A DNA stretch of 64,000 nucleotides from Termitomyces sp. T153. Lineage: Eukaryota; Basidiomycota; Agaricomycetes; Agaricales; Lyophyllaceae. Positions 21,949 through 32,812 of the stretch are shown one piece after another (position 1 is the stretch's first letter; each line of letters opens with the position of its first letter). The stretch spans positions 1 through 64,000 of the forward strand of contig JACKQL020000053.1 of the NCBI GenBank assembly GCA_018296165.2, in the 5' to 3' direction. The notes under the pieces were generated by a model. It was given only the letters and a program-made list of their open reading frames with translations, ran no database searches and was not told the DNA's origin. The translations under genes and the position numbers were made by a program.

Positions 21949-23714
21949 ATGGGGTCCCTCTTCAGTCTCGTCGGTCTCGGCTTTATGGGAGCACTCTTCA
22001 GCATCGCGAGTCACGGACTTCCCGACAAGACGCCTCTCATTCACTTCGCCCCAAAGCCCGCTCTCCTCTCAGCCAGGAAGAGCAAAGACTCCGATGAGAC
22101 TGAAGAAATATCGTTCCGGACTCTGGTAGAGAGTCGGTGTCCTAGCCTCTTTACCCAATTTCACCCCATATGGTGGCTTTCCAAGTATGCTTCTCAGAAG
22201 ACCTTCCTGGACTTTTCAATTGATCTTCTCTCATTAGTGGACATTTTCAGACCATTTACTGTGTTCTGGGTGATTTCTCCAAGCGTGATAAGATGTGGTA
22301 TAATAGGTGTGTAATTTGTACATATACATCTGCAACAGACTCATCATCGTACTAGGACGTATCTTCGCCTTGGGGATGGTGGTACGCTGTAGGGCCAATT
22401 AGCGCCGTTCCGAATGGAAAATCCCTTTGACGCTCTTGTATAGTGGACTAGATTTTGCGCCTGCGGACGATACAGAACTCAGGGATGATACACCAATTAT
22501 CATTGTCAAGCATGGTCTTACGGGAGGCAAGATTTACATGGCGTTTATAGATATTAACTAATTGTGATACGGCAGGTTCCTATGAGCCATACGTAAGAGC
22601 CGTACTCAGTCATGCTTGTGCGCCAGCCGAAAAAGGTGGTCTTGGATTTCGAGCTGTAGTCGTCAACTTCAGAGGATGTACGGCTATCGCCCTGAGTTCA
22701 AGCCATCTTTTGAATTTACCCATTTTTTAGGTGCGGGCGTCCCTATCACGAGTCCACAGCTGTATTCCGCTGGACATACAGATGATTTGAGGCAGGCGGT
22801 GTTTTACATTGCACATAAGTATCCCAATGCTCCTCTTCTTGGTCTTGGGTTCTCCCTTGGCGCAAACGTATTGACGAGGTACCTAGCTGAAGAAGGTAGT
22901 AGCTCGCGCATCATATCTGGATGCGCACTTGCTTGTGTAACGATCGCTTTCTTGCTTCTACCCACTTACTTCATTAACTTTCATCCTATGTAGCCTTGGG
23001 ATCTTGAACAAAATAACTTAGGGTACGACAAGGACTCCGTTGTCACCGCTCTGTCTGACCGACTTTTCTGCCATTAGACTTCTCAGGACATTTCTTGGAA
23101 AGCACGTTTACTCCAAGGGCATGGGTGGAAACCTTCAAAACTTGCTGAGACGCCATGAAAAGGCACTCCAATCGGACCCGGAACATCGTGTGACCAAGGC
23201 CATGCCATCTGCGCTTGCACTACGAAATCCGACGCTAGAAAAGTTTGATGATACTTTTACTCGTGTGGCGGGTGGCTCTGCACCTACATTTCCATTTGCG
23301 ACAGCGCACGACTATTATCGTTGGGGATCTAGCCACCAAGTGGTCCAAGATATCAGAGTTCCTTTCCTCGCCATTAATGCCGCGGATGACCCTGTTGTTC
23401 GGCATGTTCCTATGGATGGCGGAGGAAACGGGCTTGTTGTCATGGAATTGACCCCTTCTGGCGGCCATTTAGGATGGTTCCAAGCTGGTGATGGCTTCGT
23501 CGATAGGTGGACAACCAAGCCAGTCCTTGAATGGCTTAAGCTGACCGGAGAGGACATTGTACATCGAACCAAGGAGCCAACTCGACGACTTTACATAGAT
23601 GACGAAGGATGGCTGAGAGAAGAGGGAACGCCACTCCTTGGATGCAAAAAAGTAGAAGGCGGTGGAATGTTCAACGGAAACGGGGGAGAAGAAGGCATGC
23701 TACAAGGGCTCTGA
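21949..23714 (+). CDS. Alpha/beta hydrolase, YMR210W/EHT1/EEB1 (YheT) family
   Basis: Eight exons (21949-22184, 22238-22306, 22356-22388, 22444-22526, 22576-22677, 22731-22936, 22994-23022, 23078-23714) give 464 residues, the usual length. A hydrophobic N-terminus (L-V-G-L-G-F-M-G-A-L-F) could anchor the protein in a membrane or lipid droplet. Family marks are G-H-F-Q-T-I, K-H-G-L-T-G-G-S-Y-E, N-F-R-G-C and the nucleophile elbow G-F-S-L-G-A-N (Ser about residue 215). The acid D-D-P-V (about 355) and G-G-H-L-G-W (His about 382) complete the triad. Yeast relatives make and break medium-chain fatty acid ethyl esters or act on acylglycerols. The intron at 22527-22575 starts with GC instead of GT, and its splicing is required to keep the G-G-S-Y frame. 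The intron at 22389 removes an in-frame TAG. Confidence 0.9.
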
Positions 23715-23783
23715 TTAGACTTCATAGAAACAGCTTCTTGTTGATCCATATTGAAGCGCAAAACTGGAATGTTGTCCATTCGT

Positions 23784-24849
23784 TTAATCGCTGTCACTAA
23801 AGGTGACCCCCTCATCTTCTTGCTCTTCCTCGATCTCCTGCCGTTCATACTGACTAGCATCAACTGAGACTGTACCCTCTTCCAGAAGCGTGTCGTCTTC
23901 AAGGTTTTTATCACCTCTTTCGAATAGTTGACGGCCTATATAGGTTGAAGCATCCCAACGACGGGCGGACAAAAAGTATGAAGGCTTACCAGTCAGACGT
24001 GAAGTTACCCGTTTGAATTCTTCTCGTTCTCTTGGTGTTAAACCTTTCATTCTTTCTTCTTCTTCACGAGCTCGTTTCATGGCGATATCCTGATCAAAGA
24101 CCATTTTCCATACTTTGAAAGATCCTATTGTAACCGGAGTGCCCCGAGTCCGCGCTTCTTCCTCCTGTTGACCTTCTCAGTCAGAATAGGATTACAACGT
24201 AAAATATATACCAACTCCTACCTCGAGAGCCAAACGTTCTTTTTCCTTCTCTTCCCTCGCTCGTCGCTCTGTCCTTATGCGCACCAAGTGTGATAGCTGT
24301 TCTCTTAGATGCGACACCAAGGTAAAAGTCATAGCCATCCCAAGATTATCGTTTCCCTGCAAGTGGTACATCTGTGAGAAGAGCACTTTGGCAAGACATG
24401 CAACTAATTGGGACGAACCACTGAACGAAGACCCTCGAGAATACTCTCGAGCTCCTGATCAGTGATTTCCCCTTCCACTGGCTTGAGGGAGAGCTCTGGT
24501 AATACCTCTGGGTATTCGTCGGTGTAGTGAACGCACAACGTTACTTTGACTTTGAAGCGTGAAGATAAATCAGCATTCAGCCAAGATCCATCATAGGTCA
24601 ACGTACGCTCTTCTGCGCCATCGACTGGATCGTCCGGCTCGGCATTAAGTTCGATATCCCTATCGGATATTTCTTGATATCAGACTTAGTTGTATTATGG
24701 TTAGGAAATGTGCATAAATCCATTACGAACTGGAGAGCTCTTCTGGATATATAGACTCCAGCACCTGCGAAAGAAAAAGGTCATCGGGTTATGCAAAAGC
24801 CAAGCTAAATCAAGACCTCCAACTCTTCAAGAACTGCCTCGGAAGCCAT
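23784..24849 (-). CDS. GIR2: Gir2/RWDD1-like RWD-domain protein
   Basis: Six exons (24849-24817, 24764-24731, 24672-24419, 24356-24222, 24164-23990, 23935-23784) give 260 residues. The N-terminal RWD domain shows L-E-S-I-Y-P-E-E-L, then Y-T-D-E-Y-P-E-V-L-P (the Y-P-x-x-x-P core). G-M-A-M-T-F-T-L and a charged coiled segment follow. The C-terminal part (G-T-P-V-T, L-T-G-R-Q-L-F-E) is the DFRP-type tail that binds the GTPase Rbg2/DRG2. In yeast Gir2 also binds Gcn1 and dampens Gcn2 activation on ribosomes. The extreme C-terminus is acidic. Two introns have GTTCGT donors. The start codon lies 117 bp from that of the bS21m gene on the other strand. Confidence 0.88.
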
Positions 24850-24966
24850 GAGAACTTGAAATTTCGAAAAGGCGGATCGGAAGTAAGGTGCTTAGTATCA
24901 CCGCAAACAATCCCAAATTCCCAGATTGACAACTTTCAGAAACACAACTCTCATTTCGCCTTCTCG
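24850..24966. promoter_or_regulatory. 117 bp divergent promoter, GIR2 / bS21m
   Basis: Two translation genes diverge from this very short spacer, so their promoters must overlap. No TATA box is visible. Confidence 0.5.
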
Positions 24967-25572
24967 ATGCTCGGGACAATCACTTCATTAGTCTGGAATA
25001 CGCTGCCCTATCGTTGCAAATTCGCTACGCTAGCATTACGATCACACCTGCGACATTTTACCTCATCGCGGCCGCCCAAGGAGCACTGGGAGGACCTATT
25101 GGGAAACCAAAAGCCTACTCGTCAAGTGGCCAAGGCATTCACTGAGGAAGTGAAAACGCCCGCGGAAATGTGGGAAAAGAATTCGGAAATGTATCTGAGC
25201 AGCACGAGAGACAACACCCCAGTACACACCTTTTCAGGTATGGAACCTGCTTCTATAATCTTCTTTTCTCCAAAACTTGCTTGATGTCAGGTCGAAGCGT
25301 GCTTGTCAAGGGTGGCAATGTTGCCGATGCATATGGACGACTCCAGTCCATCCTCCAACGAAACAGGGTTCAAGCACAGCTTCGCCTGACAGAGCGTCAC
25401 GAGAAGAAGGGCGTGAAACGTCGGAGACTGAGCAGTGAGAGGTGGAGGAAGCAGTTCGCGCACGAGGTAAGGAGACCATCTTAATGAAATAACTTTCTCT
25501 CAATTATCCTGATAACGACAGGTACGCAAAAAGGTCCAATTGGTGGCAAAGATCCGCAACCGTGGGGCTTAA
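24967..25572 (+). CDS. MRP21: Mitochondrial small-subunit ribosomal protein bS21m
   Basis: Three exons (24967-25237, 25291-25466, 25522-25572) encode 165 residues. The first 35 residues are rich in Arg, Leu and Ser with no acidic residues, as in a mitochondrial presequence. The C-terminal 75 residues match ribosomal protein S21: G-R-S-V at the start, an R-L-x-x-I-L-x-R-N segment, H-E-K-K-G-V-K-R-R-R-L, S-E-R-W-R and a basic end. bS21 sits near the anti-Shine-Dalgarno region of the 30S-like subunit. The bacterial protein is about 70 residues; the added N-terminal half is normal for fungal mitochondria. The upstream non-ATG extension of the frame is not part of the gene. Confidence 0.9.
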
Positions 25573-25728
25573 GAATCCAAGCCTTAGATGCAAAAGCGAC
25601 CTTCACTGTCCTGTTTGCATACAACGAAACAATTGAAAAGCCTGTAAACCGCTGTTGTCCCGTCAATAAATGTCGTTCCGCAACAATTTTGACATGATTA
25701 TTTCATCCTCTTGGACCCTCACCTGTCC

Positions 25729-26494
25729 ATGGCTCCCTTCCGCTTTGTACGCCATGGCGCGTTGAAAGCATGTGCTGATCTTCCCCCACCTGTTCTTAAT
25801 GAACTCTGCGAAATGCATCGCCACAAGTAGAATTAGGCAACTGTCTTGTTAATCTGAGTGTTGCATGTTGCGATGGAATCAGCATTGCTGCTCGGTGATT
25901 TAGGCAGTTTGCAACAGGGGTGCATTCGTTCCTAGACGTTTCTCTGCCGAACCCCTTCATGTTTTCATCTTTTGAACTCCAAAATGATCTGCAGCAACTT
26001 ATTTGGCTTATCACGAGATTCCTCTTCAGAAACGAGGTATACATACAGCTGGCTGCCATAAGAACGATTTTGAATAAAGGAAGTCAAGTGTTTCCTCGAC
26101 CATTCAGTGTTCTTATGCAATGTGCCACAACGTATGTGTTTTCACCCGATCCAGACCCAACTAACTTTACTTGTATTCAGATAATCGATGGTCGATATTA
26201 CACAAAGTGTAAGGACTTCTACGCGATGGCCACTCGCTTTCAAGACTGTCTTCAAGAGAATTGCTTGTTTAGCAGGCGACATCCTGTCGGTATGTTGAAC
26301 TATTTAATTCGATGTCTAATGAAACCAGATTGCCTCACCACTGCTATACTGTAGGATGTAGGTCGAATAAATGCATACGACTAATGGCGCTTCCCGTCAA
26401 GAATCCAATTAGGTTCAGCCATACAAAATGCAATGAATGCATTATACGGGAACGAGAAGGTACCCTTGGGGTTGACAAACTTGAAGAGCTGTAA
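25729..26494 (+). CDS. Conserved Cys-rich basidiomycete protein, unknown function
   Basis: An ATG at 25729 opens exon 1 (to 25826). A GTAG...TTTAG intron leads to exon 2 from 25904, in frame at H-K-Q-F-A-T-G-V-H-S-F-L-D. The middle reads R-F-L-F-R-N-E-V-Y and V-F-P-R-P-F-S-V. The end has a regular Cys/His pattern: K-C-K-D-F-Y-A-M, D-C-L-Q-E-N-C-L-F-S-R-R-H, G-C-R-S-N-K-C-I-R-L-M-A-L-P and K-C-N-E-C-I, so a zinc-binding fold is likely. An intron with GTATGT donor removes 26292-26354. Another segment near 26132-26180 has a perfect intron look (GTATGT, CTAAC branch, TTCAG), but removing its 49 nt would break the frame. Either it stays in or the copy carries a small indel. I recall similar proteins from mushrooms without a named function. 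Confidence 0.55.
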
Positions 26495-26872
26495 TTGGAG
26501 TGCGACTTACGGGAGTCATTTGCGACGATTGATTTATTGTAGTCTCCTTGTCAACATTGTCTAGAAGTATATACGCTACCTACCACTTTGTCTGTTAATA
26601 CAATATCTTTCTTGTCCTCCTGGGGATTAACAAGGTCGGGAAAGACAAATCCATAATAAGGCAACGGGATTCCTTTTATGGGCACTGTTGTCTTCAATCC
26701 AAGAACAAGACGTCTACGCGTGTATAAAAGTAAGAGTATGTCGCCCGAGTCATGATTTCTACCAGTACTCTCGCAAAACTCGAACTCCAACCCTAGCATA
26801 TCTCTTGTCTTTTGAGAACAGATGCATATGCATAACTTGAGATACTACGTCTCAGCATGCCGATTGCCTGCA
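26495..26872. other. Intergenic spacer with an uncertain minus-strand ORF
   Basis: An 82-codon ATG-initiated frame occupies 26551-26799 on the minus strand. It has no recognised domain or splice partner and is probably chance. Otherwise nothing is seen. The next gene's start may lie at 26822 or 26873. Confidence 0.3.
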
Positions 26873-28418
26873 ATGCCTGTTGCCCATGAACTTCCCGACT
26901 ACGGCCATAAAAGCCACCAGAACAATCTACAGATTGTTCCGGAGTCGTGGAGGAGGTTGGAAGGTATAAAGTGCCTATCGATTTATGAACTCAAGCGGCA
27001 CATTAGAGAATGTACGGATTTTTGTGCTATAACGTTACTGCGACCTGATCAATGACTACCGCTCCCATATGTAGGGACAAGGTTTCTGCCTCAAAGGCCT
27101 CTGGATGTATCAGACTTGACCATTCCTTGTCCTTTGATAGTCCCTTCTAATGAGGCCGCATTGAAAAGACCCGCCACGACTGACGAGTACGTCCACAAAG
27201 ACTTAGATTTTTTTCGTTTCTTACGAAAGCATTTGCAGAATGTCACCTTGGATCATATCGGTATTAAAGACGACAGAATCTGCCATGCATGCTGCTTTTC
27301 CAGAGGCCATGGAGAATTACAGCTTCAACATGCTCAATGACCCACAAGACTTAGACAAGGCTCTCTTCCGAGTGGCCTCCTGGTCAAAAAAAAGGGCCGA
27401 TACAAACGAATTCTCTATGACCCGGCTAGTTGTAGCCTTTCAACCACCGTGGATATTATCGAACAAAGATATACAAATGTTTCAAAGATGCACATCAGTG
27501 AGCACAGACATGCCCGGAGGGGACGGCATCTTATGGTCCCAATCAGTTCCCGCCTTTCAGACAAATGGGAAATGCGTTCCCACTCTCCGATAATCTGGTG
27601 AGCCACCACAGGCTTTGGGCGAAGGTTGTGACTTCTCTTGCATCTCAACCGAAATGTCGACTGAACCTTGACCAAGGTTTATGACCTCTGCATTAAACAA
27701 CAGACCCATTGGTTCGTTTTGACATCATTCCACAGCTGGGCTTTCGGAGCATTCTCGCCAGGTAAATTGTATATTCACAATGATGTTTGCAATTAATCCA
27801 GCCTTTTAGGATGGACACATGCCTTCGTAACCGGTGTCTTCGAGTACAACGCCCATAACCCAACAATCGCTGAACTTTTGATGTATTGGATAGGATCTGC
27901 CATGCACTTGGATGGAACTTCCGCCCTTCCCAACGTAGGTGTTTAGCTTCTGCACCGAGCATGCAAATCTGGTATGACTGCTGTCTCACCTTCTACCAAG
28001 CATCCTGAACCAGTTCAAAATCTTTTCATGTCCATCAGAATCCCCGACCAGAAAACGCGCATTGATTATGAAAAGGTAACAGAATCCGAATCACACTGGG
28101 ATGGGAAAAGCGAAGGTAAATCATTATCATCTGTTGCATTTGGAAGATTTGTCCTCATTTTTTCTCTCAGAGGCGCCCTCGTCGGCAGGTGTCGCTTTAT
28201 CAGATGCAACCGATGTCGTTTCCATGATGTCAAATGACCCTAGCCCTCCGGGCAATACGGCTGGATATTATGCTGTACTGCGACGGACGGTAATTACATC
28301 GTATGTCGCTGAGCAGCAGGAGGCTTTACCTCCAGAGGATCCACGAATTATTCCGCAGGGTGTGGAAGGTATGCGACCAACTCCTTTGAATGTTCCGATG
28401 GGAGAATGGCTAGTATAA
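26873..28418 (+). CDS. Conserved basidiomycete protein of unknown function
   Basis: At least seven exons can be joined. The N-terminus (Y-G-H-K-S-H-Q-N-N-L-Q-I-V) leads to R-P-L-D-V-S-D-L-T-I-P-C-P, then Y-S-F-N-M-L and V-A-F-Q-P-P-W-I-L-S. F-P-P-F-R starts at 27547 and L-W-A-K ends an exon that joins V-Y-D-L-C. W-F-V-L-T-S-F-H-S-W-A-F-G follows, and an exon with G-W-T-H-A-F-V-T-G and N-P-T-I-A-E. The tail is Ser/Pro-rich and ends at 28418. This order (PPW, LWAKVYDLC, WFVLT, WxFG, GW, PTI) is that of a mushroom-specific family I remember without any assigned role. Around 27187-27300 two frames compete: one continues D-L-D-F-F-R-F-L-R-K-H-L, the other reads S-V-L-K-T-T-E-S-A-M. That implies either a 43 nt intron or a frameshift. 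The ATG at 26873 is a guess; 26822 is in the same frame. Confidence 0.65.
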
Positions 28419-28520
28419 ACCCCAAAGATATCAATTACTGTATATACTATCAAACATCAGTCCATCGATCTGCGAAACTACTATAGATGTGGATAATTAC
28501 GAAGGTTGCCTAGATTAACT

Positions 28521-29834
28521 CTATGATTCTGCCCCGAGAGCACCAAGGAGACCCATGGCAGGTGTATTTCCGCCATGAGATGAATTTGGCGTTCTGCCTG
28601 AAACATCAGTAGATAAGTCTCGTAATGTAGCCGAGTTGGCTGAAAACGCGGTTGTTACGTAGAGATTAGGCTTTGGCGATGATGGAGGAGGTACCTAGAT
28701 AAGAATGAGTACCCACACGAGACAAACTAATACTCCTCCCACCGTAAGAATGGAAGAAAGATATGGGTGGACAGTGACATCTTGGGCCGAGTAAAATTCT
28801 AGTAGAATACTCAGAGCCTCTGTTTTTCGATCAGAAATCAGGAGATAGGAGAGTATCGAGGGCAAACCTGAGATAGAAGTGAGTTCTGCCGCGCTGAGGG
28901 CGAAATATTCAATGGCAAATCGAGAGGCGTCAGGTGACGGTGGTTTGTGTGAAGGTGGTGTTGGCAACGAAGCGGTCGGTGCCGACGCAGATATCCGAGC
29001 ATCGAGGGAAGGAGAATTCGGACCATCAGAAATGCGCTGAGCTAGAACATAACAAGCAGCTGCAATGACCTTGGGTGGATACAAAACACATAAGGGCGTG
29101 CGATATCTATTCAAAGATAGCTTGAGGTCACTTCATCAGTCAATGAAAGAATAGCAACGCACGAATCATGTGCAATGCACCATGCGTACTCTTGTATCAA
29201 GGTATCTTTTTCATGCGCGTCGAAGAGGTCAACCAGCTCGGCGTGCGGGCTTTCCACCACAAGGTCGAAGCAGATTGCCTCAAGGAGATATTCCTCTGTT
29301 TGAAGTATGGAGGCCGAAAACTGATCTACTTCCTGTAAAACATTCAGTCAGAATTAGAGTCCTGTGTAAGAGGAATACCTTGCTGTCCACATGAATATTC
29401 CCTGCGTCCGTATTCCGGATCTTCGCTTGTCCAATTCTCGCCACGTCTCGTAGTTTCCGACCGCATTCTTCAGTCTTTGTCGCAAGGAAAATACATGACG
29501 CAGCAACGTCCTGAAGAACATGTTGAGTAGGTGCGCTAGGTTGTCTGGAAGAAGAATACCGAAGGGGCGAAATCTTCTGTGGAGTATCGCATATAGAACC
29601 TATGGAACCAAGTCGCTGCAGTAAACATAGCTGAACTCGGTCTGTATGGTGTTCAATAGAGCCTTCAGTGTGGCAACGAGTTTTTTTCACCAACAGCGAA
29701 AGTGAGGATCCCAAACGAAAAAGAAATTCTACACCTCCTGCTCGATCGCACATCTGTCTATCAATTGGAGCGCTATTGGACGAGTTCATTCTGAGAGCAT
29801 CTAGCGAGAAAAGCCATTGAGCGTGAAGAGCCAT
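28521..29834 (-). CDS. Cyclin of the K/T/C (transcriptional) type
   Basis: Six exons (29834-29695, 29641-29560, 29510-29379, 29332-29163, 29106-28743, 28694-28521) give 353 residues. The N-terminus has Q-W-L-F-S-L, then G-V-E-F-L-F-R-L-G. The first cyclin fold shows T-A-A-T-W-F-H-R-F-Y-M-R and F-L-A-T-K-T-E-E-C-x-R-K-L-R-D-V, the marks of cyclins that partner Cdk9- or Ctk1-type kinases. The second fold contains P-P-K-V-I-A-A-A-C-Y. The last 55 residues are Ser/Pro-rich. Such cyclins control RNA polymerase II CTD phosphorylation in the nucleus. Whether this one is Ctk2-, Pch1- or cyclin-K-like cannot be settled by eye. The GTTGGT donor of intron 1 is required for the frame. Confidence 0.85.
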
Positions 29835-32812
29835 TGCACCAGACAAACGGAAAAGGAACGAGGTCTACATAATATTGTGGAGGAAGCACTCATGATCAGC
29901 GAATTACATAATGAATTTATTTCATAAGAGCGCCTCAATTATTATATTCATCGCAAATTGTTCACGAAAAGTCAAATTACCTTTTTGAGATCGAAATTTA
30001 AATGTCCGCCGTAAATATGGGCGACCGACTGCGGCGAAGCCATAATGGGACGATTAAAAATTACTGTTACAACGTACTCTCCGCTACTTTATAAGGAGAT
30101 CCCGCTGGTAAGAAAGGGTTGAGATCTAGATGTTGGCTGTGCTTAGATGATATCATTAAAAACCACTGGCCAAAATGGTGATTTCCCCCATCCAATCAAG
30201 TGAACAAATCTGTGAATATAATGATTGAGCGCCCCTATAAGGATGCAATCCTCTCCACCTGATCACTACACGTTGACTAGACACCAATTAGGAACTTATC
30301 TCACATCCATGCGGGTTCTCTGATGCCTCATGCCATCGCGACACGAAGTACGCGACCTGAATTCCGAGTATCAGTGGCCGAAATTCTTCCAAGGAATGAT
30401 TTCTGCCGACGCGTGGTAGTCTTGGGGTCTATGTAGGTTATACCCTCATTCACCCATTCACCAGACTATCACGTACTTCCTGTAAAGATAGAGGGCAGGG
30501 ACACACTTACAACACTTTTTTTTCCTCTAGTGTATCGTGATGTCCATTGTTTCGAAAGCTCTACCGTTAACTTGGTTGTAACTGGAATACTTATACTCTC
30601 CGCCAAACTAGCCTGAGACAGGAACTATTTGCCCAATTGGGCCACAATCCAGTATCGATCGTAACCCTCAGACCACTTCTCCAGCTGTTTCTTGCATTCA
30701 CTATTTTTGAGCCGGTGTGCCAAATGAGGGGAAACATTCCCGAGACACACCTCGAAAATGGACATGTGAACGGCCACGACACTCCGATCTGAGTGTCTCG
30801 CTGCATCGGGTCCTTCTTGTCTTGATCGTTAGACGAAGGGGCATCTCTAGCCAGATGTCTTGGGTATCATGGGCCTGATGCAAGAACGACAAAAAATCTG
30901 GTACAAGTATATAATGGTTTGAATCACGGATACGAGACGCATTACTGACTACCACTATCCGTGTCCAAACTCAGCCAAAAAACTCTCCAAAAAAGATTCA
31001 CTACCGGCTTTGACCTCTGCCACTTTGACCCTGCAGACATTTCTGGCACATTTGCTGGAAGGTACGATCTACCACATTTCTGAATCAACCAAACTTCCCT
31101 TTCCCCTGATTTTACGGAAGAAACTTACTGTATTGCTGGGGAAATTGTCGGCTAAAATGGGATGAATAGTCAGTGACCAAGCAAAAATGATTACGTTCTC
31201 ACTATTGCCAGCAAGTATTTCTGCACTTTGGTCCACAATCTACTGCACCGCCTGGATGGGTCGAGCTAAACTTGCAGTACCGATCTTCGCATTGGATCTA
31301 TGAGTAAAGATGTGAAGATGAATTTAGCCGATTGGCGGTGCCGTCGCGGACTCTCACCAGTTCGTCGGGCTGTAGAGCGCGGCGTTAGTTGTATTTCTGG
31401 AATCGGGAGAAAGAAGCCTGACCAGATTATAGGCGTGCTTGCACACTGCATAAAAGTGTTGGACCCTTCGAGACCGCGTGAGGCACAGATCGGATTTGGG
31501 AAAACTGTGGCTTACTGGCGCCATTTACACATGATGAGTGGGGAAGAATAGGTGGGAGATGTAGGAATGATTGTCATGGAGGTTGAAGCATTGTCGATGC
31601 CTTTATACCACAAGGCTTGCATCGCACAACGGAAAAAATATAAAAATAAAACAAAAAAAAAACAAAGCCGAGACTGATTTGACAATTGGCCCCAATTAAG
31701 ATCTCCTGCTCAGAAGTTTTATGAAGATGGAGACGTGTGCTGCAAGTGAATAACGTTTGTGCGGGGTCCGAAATCAAATCACGCCAATCACAACTTAGTC
31801 GTCAGTCTGAAGAGGCTGTATTTTGCTGCATTGGAGCGCTATCAAAGGCGCTTAATTTGGCGTGATCGGTCAAGACTGTCAAAATGCTAAAATCCAAATT
31901 ATATCCAATCCACCGGTCAAAGTGAAGTCATAGATGTATCCTGCAGAAATTACCTTGCGAAATACAATACAGTTTACCAACAATTCGGACCTCACGGTCG
32001 TTGCAAGGCAGCCATAAATGTCCAGTCACGTCACGAACCCCCATTGATGCATCGATTGTGCGAAGCGATGGACGGAGGCAAAATATGATCGAACGGATGC
32101 AAAATAATCGGATCCAAGGGGCCTACATTCAAAGCGAATCCAATGGCTCGTATAGGGGTATTGACCATTGTTGAAGTTTCTATCGGTCGAGAAGAAGGGG
32201 CCTTCCTCAAAGACTTCTTCCATCTAGATATTGCACTGGGGCCTCCCAGGACCCCGGATTATACCTATTCATAGGCCATTGGTAAATTTGGTAAATTTCT
32301 CCCTTCAGATTTCGGGAAGTTTATCCGTTTTTGAACGGCATTTCTGCCAATTTTCACTTAGAAAGGTCTGTTTTCTATCAAAATTGAGAAAAAAATTTCC
32401 CAATTTCACCTAAACCGGTGCCCGTTCCGAGTCCCGCAACTTGTAAGTCCGCGAAGAGGCTTGTTCCAAGTCTAAATTTCACCAAGTTTTCGGATGGACG
32501 AAGCTCGCGCATGTTTGTGGGCTTTTTCCGAGCGGCCCTTGTTTTTGAAATCTCGATGTCCGGTTTCTCGAGTGTGATTCACCAAAACTTCGCCGTATTT
32601 CTGGACCCGGAGGGCCAGACTCTGGCCATATGGTAGTTCACTATTGTGATCTTCGCTATATTCTTGTTACTGTGGAGTGTGGAGGTACCACCCTAACTCA
32701 TGGTCAAAGTTTATCGGCTATCGTGAAAGTTTATCGACTATCGTGATGATTAATCTAGAGATTCTCCTTGGCAATTGGCATTATGTAGATCAAAACCGTG
32801 TTTCTAATTTTT
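29835..32812. other. 3 kb gene-poor stretch, possibly one unrecognised gene
   Basis: No homologous frame was found on either strand. A CCTATAAGG box near 30234 lies about 90 bp before an ATG at 30325 that opens 37 codons ending at a possible GTAGGT donor, so a small forward gene between 30325 and about 31200 is conceivable. Its exons could not be joined with confidence. Two ATG-started frames overlap antiparallel at 31266-31551 and look accidental. A/T runs occur near 31635-31670. The stretch 32230-32640 is compositionally different, with AAATTT and CCCGG words, and may be an old repeat. Confidence 0.3.
32706..32745. repeat. 20 bp tandem duplication
   Basis: AAAGTTTATCGGCTATCGTG at 32706-32725 is repeated at 32726-32745 with one G-to-A change. 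It lies just downstream of the eIF2B-alpha stop codon. Confidence 0.8.

Noticed and set aside
22381..22443. In-frame TAG suggesting the hydrolase gene is broken
   Set aside because: The stop lies in a canonical GTAGGG...TATAG intron whose removal restores the conserved frame.
26551..26799. 82-codon minus-strand ORF
   Set aside because: No recognisable domain and squeezed between two plus-strand genes; kept only as a note.
31266..31551. Overlapping ATG-started frames of 61 and 83 codons on opposite strands
   Set aside because: No homology, no splice partners and antiparallel overlap; most likely chance frames.
32230..32640. Two plus-strand ORFs of 60 and 72 codons
   Set aside because: Low complexity and no splice or homology support; more likely an old repeat.
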